From Phaeosphaeria sp. MPI-PUGE-AT-0046c (lineage: Eukaryota > Ascomycota > Dothideomycetes > Pleosporales > Phaeosphaeriaceae): a DNA stretch of 64,000 bases. The position numbers and the translations under genes are program-made. Position 1 is the stretch's first letter. Each line of letters starts with the position of its first letter. The notes under the pieces are model-generated. The model made no database searches. It was not told where the DNA came from and worked only from the letters and a program-made list of their open reading frames with translations. Below are positions 23,768 through 34,650 of this stretch, one piece after another. The stretch spans positions 1,736,001-1,800,000 of the forward strand of contig JAGTJN010000001.1 of the NCBI GenBank assembly GCA_020747045.1. Reading direction: 5' to 3'.

Positions 23768-24775
23768 GGCTGTGGTGGAAAAGTAAAGGAGAGAGAAAAG
23801 TCGAGGCGCGGAGAGAGCAACGTTGAGTGGGCGAGTTTGGGGTTTTGGGGCCTCCGAAGCTCTTCACTCGTGTGAACGTGGCCTGTCGCGCCTGCCAAGG
23901 AACTTCAACGCACTAAACCTAGCTTACCCGTGGTGAGACTTCACTTCTCAGCCAGAACGCGCCGTAAACTAACTGCTTTCCCGTGGTCAGCTATGATTAT
24001 ATTACGCTACAAGGGCAATCAAGCCGGCGCGTGACACTCTTTCACCCGCAGGAAGCTCTGCGGGCAGGAGCCGCTGTATAGCTGGCCAACCGTCACCTCG
24101 GCTCGTTCGAAATTTGTATTGATGCCAGATGTTACTTCATTACCACCGGAAACGTCAGATCCGCACTGTGCACCCAACCCCGATTCCGCATCCTGCCAAG
24201 TAGCCTGATCTGCCCGAAGTCAAGTCTCCGTCTGGTGCTCATGTATTTTTGGAAGTGGACGATCCATGCATTACAACGGTTGTGGCGCTGATGACGCTTA
24301 GTCGACATCACAATAGTTGAGAGGGGCTGTGAAGTGGACACACATTTCAGCTACACGCCTAAGCATTGCCCAAGGAAGGCTTTTGTGGCAGCAAGTAGAA
24401 GCTCGAGCATTCTATGTTTCATTTCTACCTACCAGCCCGTCATCTCGGCGTGGCTGTCCACATGTTGACGGGTTGCGAGAATGTTGATGCAAGACGATCC
24501 AATTGAATACACACAAAAGTACAGATGTAGAAGGAGGTCAAAATGGCCGCTCGAGGTCAATGCCAGAACCAAACGCCCATGCCTTTTAGTAGTTGAAGAA
24601 CGAAAGTAAAATCAAAGCTCGCCTCATTTGCCGGTCGTCGCTTTTCTTGCAAACTTATCAAGTGCTTCATGCCGGTACGCACCGACCCACCATCGCCATA
24701 TTCCTCACGCTCATAGTAGTACACACGATCGTTCAGCTGAAATGTAGCTTGACGAGAAAAGCAGCTGGTATGCGT
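23768..24775. other. Intergenic, ERV29 promoter side
   Basis: About 1 kb between two minus-strand genes: the ERV29 promoter next to 23767 and the 3' region of the 24776 gene. Only short, unsupported open frames are present. Confidence 0.4.
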
Positions 24776-25882
24776 TTACATGACAGGCCAGTCGTCGGCG
24801 TTGTCAGCGCCACCGACGAAGTCCTCTTGCAGGATCTGGTAGCGAGAGCTGGGCTTCTTGTTTTCCGCAATGGTCGGACGCACGAACTTGTCGATGTGGA
24901 CTGGTTTGACGGGCTGAGCGGCCTGTGGGGTCACAGCCTCGACCTCCTCCTCATCACCACCAGCGGTCTTCTTCTTCTGCTTCTTGCCCTTGGCGACCGT
25001 CTCCCAGGCGGTGGTATCCTCCAGCGCCATCTTCACCTGCTCCTCTTCTGAGAGAGCGGCGTTGGTGTACCCGCTGTTGGACATCGAGTCAGAGGTCGGG
25101 GCCGTGCCGTTGGTAGGGGCCTCGCTGGAGCTCGCCGTGGAGGCAGCGTCGAAAGTGTCGAGAAGCTGTCCTGTAGGGGCTGATACAGGTTGTTGAACAG
25201 CACCGCGGGAGGGGACTGTGGTCCACGCGTTGGACGCGGGTGCTTTGGCAGCTGGGAGCCCGTTCTTCGCAGGCTCGCCACGGGCTTCACGGGCGGTACG
25301 GCGCTGCTTCTCAAGAAGGGCCTGACGTTGCTTCTCTTCCTCTTCGCGAGCCGCCTTGGCCTCTTCCACTTTCTTCCTGTTCTGGCGCGCCTTCTTGGAC
25401 TCAGAAGGAGCCTCTGCCTTCACAGCCTGGGGCTTCGGGGCGCGAGCTGGCTTCTCCGCAGGCTTGATGCTGAGAACGGCAGGCGCACCAGATCGGGGCC
25501 CGAGCATGTCAGAGACATCGCGGCCGCTGGGTGACTTGATGGCATTGCCAGAGGGGGAGGCAATGGGGGAGAGGTCGTCGTCGGCATCAGCGCCGGCGGT
25601 GGAAGAGGCAGTGGACAAGTAGGCCTCTGCCTTAGTTGCCGTCTCCTGGACGGCGGACTTGACAGACTTGCGCGGTGCTTTAGCCTTTACCGCCTTTGCT
25701 GCTTTCGCTGCCTTATTCTTGACCTCTGAGTCTAGCCACTGTGCGGTGTCGGTCGCGCTGGCTGTAGTTGAGCGCGTCGCGGTGGATCGACCGCGAGGAG
25801 CACCACGCTGGTTCTGGCTGTAGTAGAAGTAGCCTGCACCAAAAAGGGCAAGGAACAGAGCCCAATTAACCCAGGTCTCCAT
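24776..25882 (-). CDS. Membrane-anchored, Ala/Lys-rich coiled-coil protein, 368 aa
   Basis: Single-exon frame of 368 residues. Residues 5-20 (VNWALFLALFGAGYFYYS) form an N-terminal membrane anchor. A long Ala/Lys/Ser-rich disordered stretch follows. Around residues 165-205 is a charged helix (KKARQNRKKVEEAKAAREEE, KQRQALLEKQRRTAREARG) that should form a coiled coil. A Lys-rich motif (TVAKGKKQKKKTAGG) occurs near 297-312, and the chain ends SSRYQILQEDF then DDWPVM. This short ending looks conserved-fungal in style. The anchor-plus-basic-helix layout resembles ER proteins facing the cytosol, such as ribosome-binding types, but I do not recognise a named family and make no functional claim. Confidence 0.82.
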   Translation of the reverse strand: METWVNWALFLALFGAGYFYYSQNQRGAPRGRSTATRSTTASATDTAQWLDSEVKNKAAKAAKAVKAKAPRKSVKSAVQETATKAEAYLSTASSTAGADADDDLSPIASPSGNAIKSPSGRDVSDMLGPRSGAPAVLSIKPAEKPARAPKPQAVKAEAPSESKKARQNRKKVEEAKAAREEEEKQRQALLEKQRRTAREARGEPAKNGLPAAKAPASNAWTTVPSRGAVQQPVSAPTGQLLDTFDAASTASSSEAPTNGTAPTSDSMSNSGYTNAALSEEEQVKMALEDTTAWETVAKGKKQKKKTAGGDEEEVEAVTPQAAQPVKPVHIDKFVRPTIAENKKPSSRYQILQEDFVGGADNADDWPVM

Positions 25883-27298
25883 GATGTCGTAGGGCAGAAA
25901 GTGCTGCTCTTAAGGTATGATGTTGAGTTGATATATATGTCTATTGAACGTGGAGGCGCGACGTGTCCCAAGTGGAATTGGGTTTGGCTGAGGGTTCGTG
26001 AAGTGGAGCTAGTGAGAAGCCGAGTCGCGGATCGCAGCAGGTGAGATGCAGGCTTGGGCAAGATATTACTCGAGCTAGGGAGCTTGGTGAAAGTGAGTTG
26101 CAATGACGCAAGGGGAGCTGCTCGAGGAAGCTGAGTGAGAGCTATGCCCTGACAATTGTCTCTTCTCCAATGGCGAGAGCCGAGAGTTGATGTAGATAGC
26201 GCACGCAACCTCCCTGTCGCCCGAGTCAAAGAGGCCAGGTGTAGTAGTGTCGTGCTCGGGAAGCTGCTGTATGGGAGGATACAGATACTCGGGGCGCGTT
26301 GAGTGGGGCGAGGATGTGACTATCCGCGATGCCGATGTGATGGGTTGGGGCGAGAGGCGGATGATAGAGACAGAAAGAGCGGACGGAGGTAAAGTGGACA
26401 AGTTGAGTTACGAAGGGAAGGTGCTATGGGGTGGTGTTGAGCTTGGCCTTGGCCTATTCGGTATGCCGCTATCGCGCTAGTGCTTGGAGCACCAGGGTGG
26501 GCATAAGGAGCTGCGTAACCTCCACACGCAATGAATGAGGATACATTGTGCGGCCTTTCTAGCCACAATGCCGTCCGATTCACTTCATCTGCGCAAGTCC
26601 TTGCCGAAGACAAAATCTGTTCGGTTCTACCAACTCCAATTCGCGAGGACGCCGTTCGATTCGCAGCGTCTTGACTGCTCGGCGCACGGTGGCGATGGCG
26701 GAGAGGCCACCTTTGCCTAGGGAGCTCGTTCATTACGGATGTAGTGTCACCGACACCTCCGACCCGATACGGCAGACTATTTAAAACCGTTGCCATAGCC
26801 ATTACGCGACGTGCTACATGGATCACGCGGAGCCGGACATGGCCTGCTCAATCAGCAATCGCTCGTCATCTGCCGGACGCACTCTGCCCTCCACAATCGG
26901 TACAGTATTTGCTAATGTGCACCTGCACATTGCGTGGCCTGGCCTAGCCGATGAGGATATGGCTTGTCTTCATGGTGACACAAGCTGTCATTCCAATGAC
27001 ATCCAGCCACACATTACCCCTTTGCTAAGTAACCCTTGAAGCGCAATGTCTCGACTATGGAACGACACAATTGATAGTGACTCCGGAGGAATTACATTGG
27101 TATAATGTTGTGTATTACTGCAATACAGACACATCAATATCTGCTTCTCCAACGATCAACGGCACAAAAGCCAAACACAACGCCATGACAGTCATGCTTT
27201 CGTAACACCGTGGGGAATATTTCGACCCACCACCAACATCAGAAAAACATTATACCCAATACCCGACTTTCATCTTCACCATTATGCCAAATCCACGA
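25883..27298. other. Intergenic interval
   Basis: About 1.4 kb. It contains the promoter of the 24776 gene at its left edge and the 3' end of the 27299 gene at its right. Minus-strand frames of 108-168 codons (26075-26826) overlap one another and look compositional. No RNA gene or repeat was noticed. Confidence 0.4.
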
Positions 27299-28063
27299 TC
27301 AACACCTCCTCTTCTCCCCTCCTGCATTTCCATTATCCTCCGCTTTCCTCTTCGCCCCCTCTTCACTACCACCCCTACTCATCGGCGGCGTCTGCAATCC
27401 AGAACCAAACAATCCATGGTGTTGCGCAATCGACGCCTGCGCCCGATAAAGCGACTCCCTAGTCTCAGTCGCCTGTCTTTGCGCTTGAAATGCTTGGTTC
27501 CTTTGCGCAATCTGCATCTGCCTCGCGATATCGCCCAACCCTGGGCCCACAATGTTTCGATCGCCGATCACGGTTGCTCCGCAATTGACTGTGATATTGA
27601 TCTTGGGATATCGTGGTGTCGGCTTGGTGGGGTTTGTCAAAGATGCAAGTGAGGGGAGGGTGTGGGAAGGCGTTGTTGTCGATGTCGATGCTCGTGCTGC
27701 CGGTTCAGTGTCTTTGACGTCGTTTCCTGTCGTTTGCAGCATCACCGCGATCAGATTTGCTATCCGCACACTATCCACCTGTGCGATTGAGATGATGTTG
27801 CCGTTTCCTCGAACTTGTGTGGCTGCATTGATTGTGATTTCGGGCACGTCTTCTTCGTCCTTCTCGTCGTCATCTATCGCATCATACGGGTTCTGCATGT
27901 TTGGTAGCGGTGCGTGTGGATCGACAACAGTATGGTATGCTGGTGGTGCGGGCATGTCACTGGTCTCTTCTGATCGCCTTGAAGTAGCGCTATTCTGAGA
28001 TGCTGACTGAAGAATAGTTCGGATCTTTGCAGTGTTGAGAGCAAAGTTGCGGTGTGGATCCAT
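27299..28063 (-). CDS. Conserved fungal PPxY protein with two 18-residue pseudo-repeats
   Basis: Single-exon frame of 254 residues. PPAY at about residues 40-43 fits the PPxY motif bound by WW domains, such as those of Rsp5/Nedd4 ubiquitin ligases. An acidic patch (DDDEKDEEDVPE) precedes the first pseudo-repeat at residues 77-94, ITINAATQVRGNGNIISI. A second, ITVNCGATVIGDRNIVGP, is at 157-174. Seven positions are identical in register: I, T, N, V, G, N, I. The C-terminus is Gln/Ala-rich and helical, ending in a likely bipartite nuclear signal (KRKAEDNGNAGGEKRR). From memory, similar proteins occur across Pezizomycotina without known function. The beta-prone N/G repeats could form a small solenoid or a self-assembling surface, which is inference only. 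Confidence 0.8.
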   Translation of the reverse strand: MDPHRNFALNTAKIRTILQSASQNSATSRRSEETSDMPAPPAYHTVVDPHAPLPNMQNPYDAIDDDEKDEEDVPEITINAATQVRGNGNIISIAQVDSVRIANLIAVMLQTTGNDVKDTEPAARASTSTTTPSHTLPSLASLTNPTKPTPRYPKINITVNCGATVIGDRNIVGPGLGDIARQMQIAQRNQAFQAQRQATETRESLYRAQASIAQHHGLFGSGLQTPPMSRGGSEEGAKRKAEDNGNAGGEKRRC

Positions 28064-29917
28064 TATGTTGCTTTCTTGATCTTGTGGATATCTTCAGCCG
28101 GGTAATGGTGATGCGGTATCGTGATGTTGACGAGTGTGGCGTGATCGCCGTATGAGTATGGGTCAAGCGAGGCGAGATCGCGAAAGCTGGAGGCGGATGG
28201 ATGAAGACTCTCCCGGGAGGAAATCTGGCTGGGATAGCAAGAGGACCCGGAGTGGACTGATATGGGGTATTGTAATCTTAGTCTGACGGAGTAGGCTCGT
28301 GGTCGTCCTCAAGTCTAGGAATATTCTTCCGCTCGCAGATGGTCTCTGATGGAAAGTCAGCTAGTTTTAGACCTCAATATATCAGACATCCAAACTTACA
28401 TATTGCTTTCTATCGCGGTAGTGTCCAAATCAATCTTACAATGTTGTACTCTTTTCGATCAATCTCGTTCGCAAAATACTGATGTAGTCAACACCAGCAC
28501 CAGGCCCACCCACATATAATATACCTACTCGAAAGCCACCACCCTTCCACCCCAGCCATTTCTATTGACAGTTACTGAAACACCCACACAATAGCAAGCC
28601 AAAACAGGCGCCAAGTCGTGCACCCACATCCTAAGACAACTTCCTAATCTATGCTGTGCCACACACGCACGACACACATGCACACTTCCTATTGTGACCC
28701 TCATCGCTCAATAAGGGCACGCTAGCTGTTTCAAGCTTCGAGTGTAACATACCCTGTTATGCATGACCCAATGATGTCTGACAGGCAGACCGAGCTTCAC
28801 CGGCACTGTTGGAGCAACAATAGCTGGATAGGCAACTAGATATTTAGACCAGTATGTGTCATCGAAGCTGCTAACTTGGATCGTGTCGCTGGCGTGTTTT
28901 TGCTGGATTAGCAATGTTCGTCCAACGCCTTTGCCTACTCGGGAACACAATAAGAGCCTGCGAACAATAGGAAAACAACGAACACGAGATGTGGTGGCGT
29001 GTTTTCCAAATCTACGTTTCCGCTGTCCTTTCTTTTATCCAGTGCAAATCTCTAGGCACCGGTGGTTGCACGGTGTTTCATGACCGAATGTTCTTCCCGA
29101 GTGCACAATAGAAATGCTGATCTCAGATGGTGGTGTGGTGGTGGAAGTCGCTGCAAAGACCCGGTGCAAGGCCACCATTTAGCCGCATGAGCACCTCAGG
29201 CACCCTTCGCTCCGAGCACAGCGGGTCGTTGACTTTATATATGAACGCATGAATCGCAGTTTGTAATATTTGTCCTAATTTCAATTCATGGAGTACATTT
29301 TGTTTGGTATTTTGTGCTAAAGTTTCGGTCGTAAGGGTGTTCGACGATGAGACTTGAGATGCATGGAGGTTATCGCGGGCTCGCTACGATGTCCAACTTC
29401 TGCAATGCATCGAAAGGGTTCTCAACAGTGGCAAACTGTTTGGCTATCGCCTAGTCTACGCTTTGACACCGTGAAGGAGTGAAAGCAGCACACCCCTTGG
29501 CTAGGAAATAGGTTTACGAGACAAAGGAAGTTGTAAATGTTGATATCAGATTTCTTTGCTGCTACTTCCATACAGCTGATTTGTGACATGCAGTACTCGT
29601 ACAGATGCGGCCTCAGCTTTGACCCAGCTCTGGATGGTAACGACGCCCTGAGGCCTCGATTTATCGAGATGAGCCACCAGCCAGTTCGTGCCACAGCAGA
29701 GCCAACAGAATTTAATGCTTTGGGGTGAGGAAAGATAAGAACGCAAGCCCCAATGAAAAAAGGCAGTCCGCCTCTGTCATACCGGAGAAATAAATCTTCT
29801 TCATCACCAGGTTGCTCCGACATTGTGTTGTACATCAACTCGTTTATCGAGCACGATAGCAACCAGAAACGCCCACGCTGAGAAATGCTACAATATGGAG
29901 GTGTCCAACAAGCACCA
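28064..29917. other. Intergenic interval
   Basis: About 1.85 kb between two minus-strand genes. Next to 28063 is the promoter of the PPxY gene. Part of 29422-29917 looks open only because the SFH1 frame reads past its splice site. No other gene is supported. Confidence 0.45.
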
Positions 29918-31838
29918 TCATCGCTGCGGTCGATAAGGTTGTTGAACTTCATGGTGAGGCCGCTCGTGATAGAACAGGTTCTCGGACCAAGGAGGCAGTT
30001 TCTTGTCCCGCTCGTACAGGTATCCGCAATTGTTGCAAAGACTCCGTGGGCCCCGTGGACCATCACGGACAGCCCACACAGCGGTACCCCATACATAGCA
30101 ATGCGCACATCGCCAGGTGTGTCGTTCGCTATATTTACGTTAGTCTGCATGAAGACATGATAACGGATTGGGACGTACCTTTCTTGAAGGAGGCCCTCCT
30201 GCCCGCCGTAGCCTGACCCCGCTCCCGGAGTGTCGCGACCGACCGGACTCAAGCTCCTGAACCTTCTCTTCTTCTTACTTCTTTCACCTCGTCCCATGTT
30301 TTCTTGCTGCTCTATGTTGTTGAAAAACTCGTTCTGAGGCCCACCAGGCATATTTGATGTGGAGGAAAAGCGTGCTGTCTCTCTCCTCAGCCTTCGAATT
30401 TGCCTTTCGCGATCGCCTTCACGTTTCTCGATCTCTTCCTTAGAGAGCATCTCGATCTTTGGTTCCCACTCGTCGCATAGATGCTCATGATCGTATCTCC
30501 ATCCAGCTCCGATGGCCGGTTCGACCGCATCATTGTCAATCTCTCCATCTCCGACAAGGCCGCCATTCTCGCATGCTTCTTTCTTTAGCCGTAACACTGC
30601 TTCGTAGATGGCATGTGTCATTGCTGCCACCCATTCACCTGACAGTCCAATATCGGCACACGTGGTCTTTGCAAACATCTCTGCAAACCCAGGAGGGTGC
30701 AGCAGTGACCACTCGAATTTATCAGTGTAAAGCCGGTTCATCAGGTTGATGTTCAGCGTCACGATACAGCGATAGGTATCGTCGGGGTTGTGGAGCTCCT
30801 CAGAGGGTAGCGCGGTTGCGGTTGCAGTGATACCGTTTGGCAGGGCAGCCGGTGTCTGTGTCCCATTCATCCTTGTAACCCCATTTGTGATGGGTGTGGA
30901 AGTGCCGTTCGTTTGGGGCACGACAGGCGTCGCAGTGCCGTTCCTTTGAGATGCAACAGGAGTCGAAACGCCAGTTTGCAAAACCACATGCTGAAGTGGC
31001 TGTCCAACAGTGCCTTGAAGAGCAGGAGCTGATGTCGAGTGGAAGAGAGGATGCAACGCAACTCCTGCATACTCTTCAAGTTGCTGCCGGATTTGACCCG
31101 CCATGACCATGATGAGCTGCGGTTTGCGATCATTGGGTAGATCTAACTCATCCACGAATTGCTTGGCGAACTGGTCCGGTGTTGTAAGAGCTTCGTGCAG
31201 GTTCCACAAGAACGAGTCCTTGAGTCTGTACGCGGGTGTCATGTCTGGTTGTTTGTATGCCGGTAGGTGCTCGTTGATACCGAATTCTCGAGCGTTGGAA
31301 GGTGTGGGGAGCGGCGCATCTGGTCGGAACGGTTGGATGTCTACGTCGATGCGGATTGGGATCAAAGTCACTGGAAGAACAGATTGTGTCTGGACTTGCT
31401 TTTCGGTCCTAGGCTGCATTAGCTATAATTGACTCCCCAGCATCGTAACCAGGACGAAGGCATTGCTCACAAAGTGCGCTTAGGTCGGCCCATCCAATCT
31501 CGCCAGATTCCTTGAAGCTCGATAGGCTTGGTGAGCTCTTCCCCCAGCGCCGCTATCTGCGCAGTCTGGTCCAGAGTTGATGCATCGGTCCCGCGCTGAA
31601 TGCTTCGCAAGCCTGTCGCGCGGCGCGGGCGGTCACTGTCCTCGAAGTCGTCATCATCGTATGCATCTTCCGCATAGCTTAGTACAGCAGTTCCGCGCTT
31701 CGTCACGCGCGGTGCTGGCAACGTGTTGGCAAGTGGGACGACGGGCGATATCAGGGAGTTTCCGTGGCTGCGCAATCGCGGCGCATAGCTGGACATGAAA
31801 GCCTGCGGAGGCGCTGTCTTTCCCGTGGTTGTAAACAT
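29918..31838 (-). CDS. SFH1: SFH1, SNF5-family subunit of the RSC chromatin remodeller
   Basis: Three-exon model: 31471-31838, 30179-31408 and 29918-30128, giving 602 residues. The start MFTTTGKTAPPQAF leads to MSSYAPRLRSHGNSL and KRGTAVLSYAEDAYDDDDF, which resembles the yeast Sfh1 N-terminus. The SNF5 domain begins VLPVTLIPIRIDVDI, continues LKDSFLWNLHEALTTPDQFA and LIMVMAGQIRQQLEEYAG, and has a second repeat around YRCIVTLNINLMNRLYTDKF. Exon 3 encodes a GATA-like finger, Cys540-x2-Cys543-x20-Cys564-x2-Cys567 (CNNCGYLYERDKKLPPW). Intron 2 (30129-30178, GTACGT...GACTAACG...TAG) must be removed. Without splicing the frame runs on to 29422 and the finger is lost. RSC slides and ejects nucleosomes at promoters. 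SFH1 is preferred over SNF5 because of the N-terminus. Confidence 0.9.
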
Positions 31839-32722
31839 GGTGTTGACGTTTGCGACGCCTGATAGAGGGAGGTCGGTAGCTCGTCCAGCTCGCGATGGGT
31901 CGACGCGTCGCAAAAGCGCAAGCCAGGGGCGTGTGACAGCGCCAGGCACAGAACACCGGGGACTTCTCGCAGGAATCCAAGTGTAATGTGGCAATCACTG
32001 CTCCTAGGTCAAACTTCCTCGTTTCGATAAATTGTTGCGCGTGCCTGGCGTTGATTGCGATCGAGTTTCGCGGCCATTTCTTTGCCAAGACACCAGTACC
32101 AAAGTGTCTTAGCGGGATGGAGATGCTAGATCCCGTGACTGTACCCTATTTGGGCAGACCAAATGGACAAACTAACGAGCGTGTTTGTACTGTGGTTTGC
32201 CTTGATCACTGGTATTAGACTTTTGGTCTGTTGCGCATAGATCTCAGATAGGACAAATTGCCCTTCATGTTCTCCATAGATGCAGTCGCAAACTTCAGGG
32301 GCACACTGGCACACAACAGATCTTGGGACTTAACCAAGTAAACAGTTCTCGTGGAAGTGTTTTTGCTTGCTGCTCCTCGCTGGAAGTATAGTTGCGTTCT
32401 CCGTCTTTCCGGTGTTTTCATACGGCATCAAAGCAAGATTGTATCTGACCGTCAGACTATCCAATAATTGTTGTTATCGTTGGTCCTAAATCATGTAGCC
32501 AAACAATAGAGCGTACGATGCATTCTTCAGTGGTTGGTATCGCCTAGCTACCAATAAAAGTAGACGGGGGGCCAGATGCAGCCACTGATGCTTTTAGCCG
32601 GAAAATCTTGACACCCCGCCCAACCACACCGAACCCTACAGGATCGATACACCCTGCTGCCGCTCAAATTTTGCACAGAATATTATATCAATAAATTTGA
32701 CTTTAGCCATCAAATCACAAAT
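31839..32722. other. Intergenic, SFH1 promoter and tRNA upstream
   Basis: About 880 bases holding the SFH1 promoter on the left and the 5' flank of the tRNA gene on the right. An AT-rich stretch at about 32680-32700 (TATATCAATAAATTTGAC) lies some 25-40 bases upstream of the tRNA, a usual place for TFIIIB contact. No protein gene is supported. Confidence 0.45.
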
Positions 32723-32840
32723 GGTGAGATGGCCGAGTTGGTTATGGCGCCAGGTTAAGGTCTCTCCTTAGCACAAGGATAGAATCTCTTCTATCTTCCT
32801 GGTCACGAAAGTGGCGTGGGTTCGAGTCCCACTCTCATCA
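32723..32840 (+). tRNA. tRNA-Leu(AAG) with a 36-base intron
   Basis: The acceptor stem GGTGAGA pairs with TCTCATC (one G-T pair), with discriminator A at 32840. The A box TGGCCGAGTTGG and B box GGTTCGAGTCC are intact. The anticodon stem CCAGG/CCTGG encloses the loop TTAAGGT, with anticodon AAG at 32757-32759. An intron lies after the base 3' of the anticodon, 32761-32796. It contains CCTTA, complementary to the anticodon region, as nuclear tRNA introns require for splicing. The long variable arm (CACGAAAGTG) is the class II form of leucine and serine tRNAs, and AAG decodes leucine. The mature length would be 82 nt before CCA addition. Confidence 0.93.
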
Positions 32841-33713
32841 ATACTTCGTCTGGCTCCAACCAGATACCCCAGGATCTTTTTTTGGTGTTGTGGTGGGTGG
32901 CGGAGCAGATGTTCGGCTAGGACGCTTCACTGCCGAGCTACGACCGTGGTAGCAAATCAAATTATTTTTTATCCCGGCTCGAGAACTGGAGTACACCCCT
33001 CTTGCAGGGGGGAAGTGCTTTGTGCATGTCGATCTGTTCTTGCTGCTATATTTACCGCTGCAGAGAACGCACGTGACAAGAACTTCATCGGACTTCATTC
33101 TACCACCGAAACCCGCAGTGAGAGTGCAATGCAGATCTAAACATCCTGATGCCGTTGGGAATGATATTGTGGCGTTGATATTCACTGAACCAAACAACTC
33201 GACACGTTGCTGTCGTTCAGTACCAGCTTCGCACTGTCGGGCAATTCTGCTAAACACTTGAGATTCGTGCGACAAAAACACGACAGCACCCATACATATA
33301 TTTGTTCTATAGTACAAGAATTCGTCCTGTACCGTAAAAGTTTAATTTTCATTGCTGAAACTATCGCAAACACGGACCGAAAATCTATCATCATCTCACT
33401 TCTACAGGGTCACCCAGAACGACTTCTCTTCGGCGTACATCCACATAATAAGAGACATGTTTCATGGCATTCTTTTTATGAGAAGATTAGTCAGGAAACC
33501 GCTGGTGCGACGAGCCATCTACCACAAGACTCGCGAATGATCACAGGATGGCGTGGAGCGCTCCAATGCTACTTGACTCGTGCAATAACTTCCATCGTAT
33601 GCAAATATATTTGTCCTTCGCAATCGTGTTATTTACAGTCGTGAGCCACGACCCGGAATTCATCCCACGCTACTTCAGAAACATCCAAAAACCAAGATGC
33701 TAAGCAAGCACAC
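32841..33713. other. Intergenic, tRNA / APS kinase 3' side
   Basis: About 870 bases without a supported protein gene. A + strand frame of 145 codons (33207-33644) has no domain, no compositional bias like the neighbours and no homologue I recognise. Confidence 0.4.
32877..32883 (+). terminator. RNA polymerase III terminator of the tRNA-Leu gene
   Basis: A run of seven T residues starts 37 bases after the tRNA's last base. It is the first T run of four or more on the coding strand after the gene. Confidence 0.75.
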
Positions 33714-34480
33714 TTACTTCTCCAACGCCAAAAGTCCCTTGCTCTCCAGATACTCAACGATCTCCTTCACGCTATCCTCCACACTCTTTAGATCGCTGCG
33801 AATGTGGATCTCCGCCTTCTCCGGTGCCTCGTACGGCGCACTGATGCCTGTGAACTCGGGGATCTTGCCCTCCCTCGCCTTCTTGTACAGGCCCTTGGGA
33901 TCACGCGCCTCGGCGACCTCAAGCGGGATGTCGACGAAGACCTCCACAAAGGCAAGTGGCTCGTCAGAGCCGGTGGTGACAGCGTGGAGGTCGCGAGCCT
34001 GGGCGCGGTCTGCCTTGTATGGGGAGATGAAGGAGGTGATGGCGATTGTGGAGGAGTCGGCGAAGAGCTTGGCGACCTAGAAAAAAGAACATGTCAGTCG
34101 CTGGATATGGCGTGCTTAAGCCGTGCGATGCGGTGATGCGTGCGATCGGCGGGGTTGAGACGAACCTCTGCTATCCGCCTGATGTTCTCATTGCGGTCTT
34201 TCTCTGTGAATCCAAGGTCTTTGTTCAAGCCGAAGCGCACGTTGTCGCCATCGAGGCGGTACGCTGCGAAACCGAGGTGGAGCAGATGTTGCTCGAGCGC
34301 GGTTGCGATTGTGGACTTTCCAGACGCGGAGAGACCGGTGAACCAGATGGTAAAGCCCTTTTGTTTGCGGAAGCCATTACGCTCAGCGCGCGACAGAGAT
34401 GGGTGCCATGTGATGTTGCTATAGCTCCATTAGTGAGGTGAAATGGTGTTGGAGGGGCATGGTGGGGCTCACGTTGCCAT
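33714..34480 (-). CDS. MET14: Adenylylsulfate (APS) kinase
   Basis: Three-exon model: 34473-34480, 34166-34418 and 33714-34076, giving 207 residues (the Penicillium enzyme is about 211). It reads MATNITWHPSLSR, then FTIWFTGLSASGKSTIATAL with the P-loop at residues 31-39 (GLSASGKST). YRLDGDNVRFGLNKDLGF and RNENIRRIAEVAKLFADSST follow, and the chain ends with YKKAREGKIPEFTGISAPYE, the family APS-binding region. The enzyme phosphorylates adenylylsulfate with ATP to make PAPS, the second step of sulfate assimilation, in the cytosol. The first coding exon is only 8 nt. The promoter space is just 170 bases, because the next gene upstream ends at 34651. The last codons overlap a GTAAGT-like string, so an additional 3' intron is possible but not needed. 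Confidence 0.95.
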
Positions 34481-34650
34481 GTTGGATTATCGGTGTGATC
34501 AAGTTGCAAGTGATTGTCAAAGTAGAGAAACGGAGGTGTGAGTTCAGTAGATCAGAGTGAAAAGTCAATCGCGAAATATCTATATGCTGTCCCAGTAAAC
34601 GGGCGACCGGCCGGCGTGCGACTCCATTTGGCGTCCTTCGTACATGGAAT

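Noticed and set aside
26075..26826. Minus-strand frames of 108 and 168 codons
   Set aside because: No conserved content, and they overlap each other; best explained by composition.
29422..29917. C-terminal 165 codons of the long SFH1 open frame
   Set aside because: They follow a clear GT...CTAACG...AG intron, and the alternative frame gives a canonical four-cysteine finger and a stop at 29918.
33207..33644. 145-codon + strand frame next to the tRNA
   Set aside because: No domain, AT-richer than the coding genes nearby, and no splice partners.
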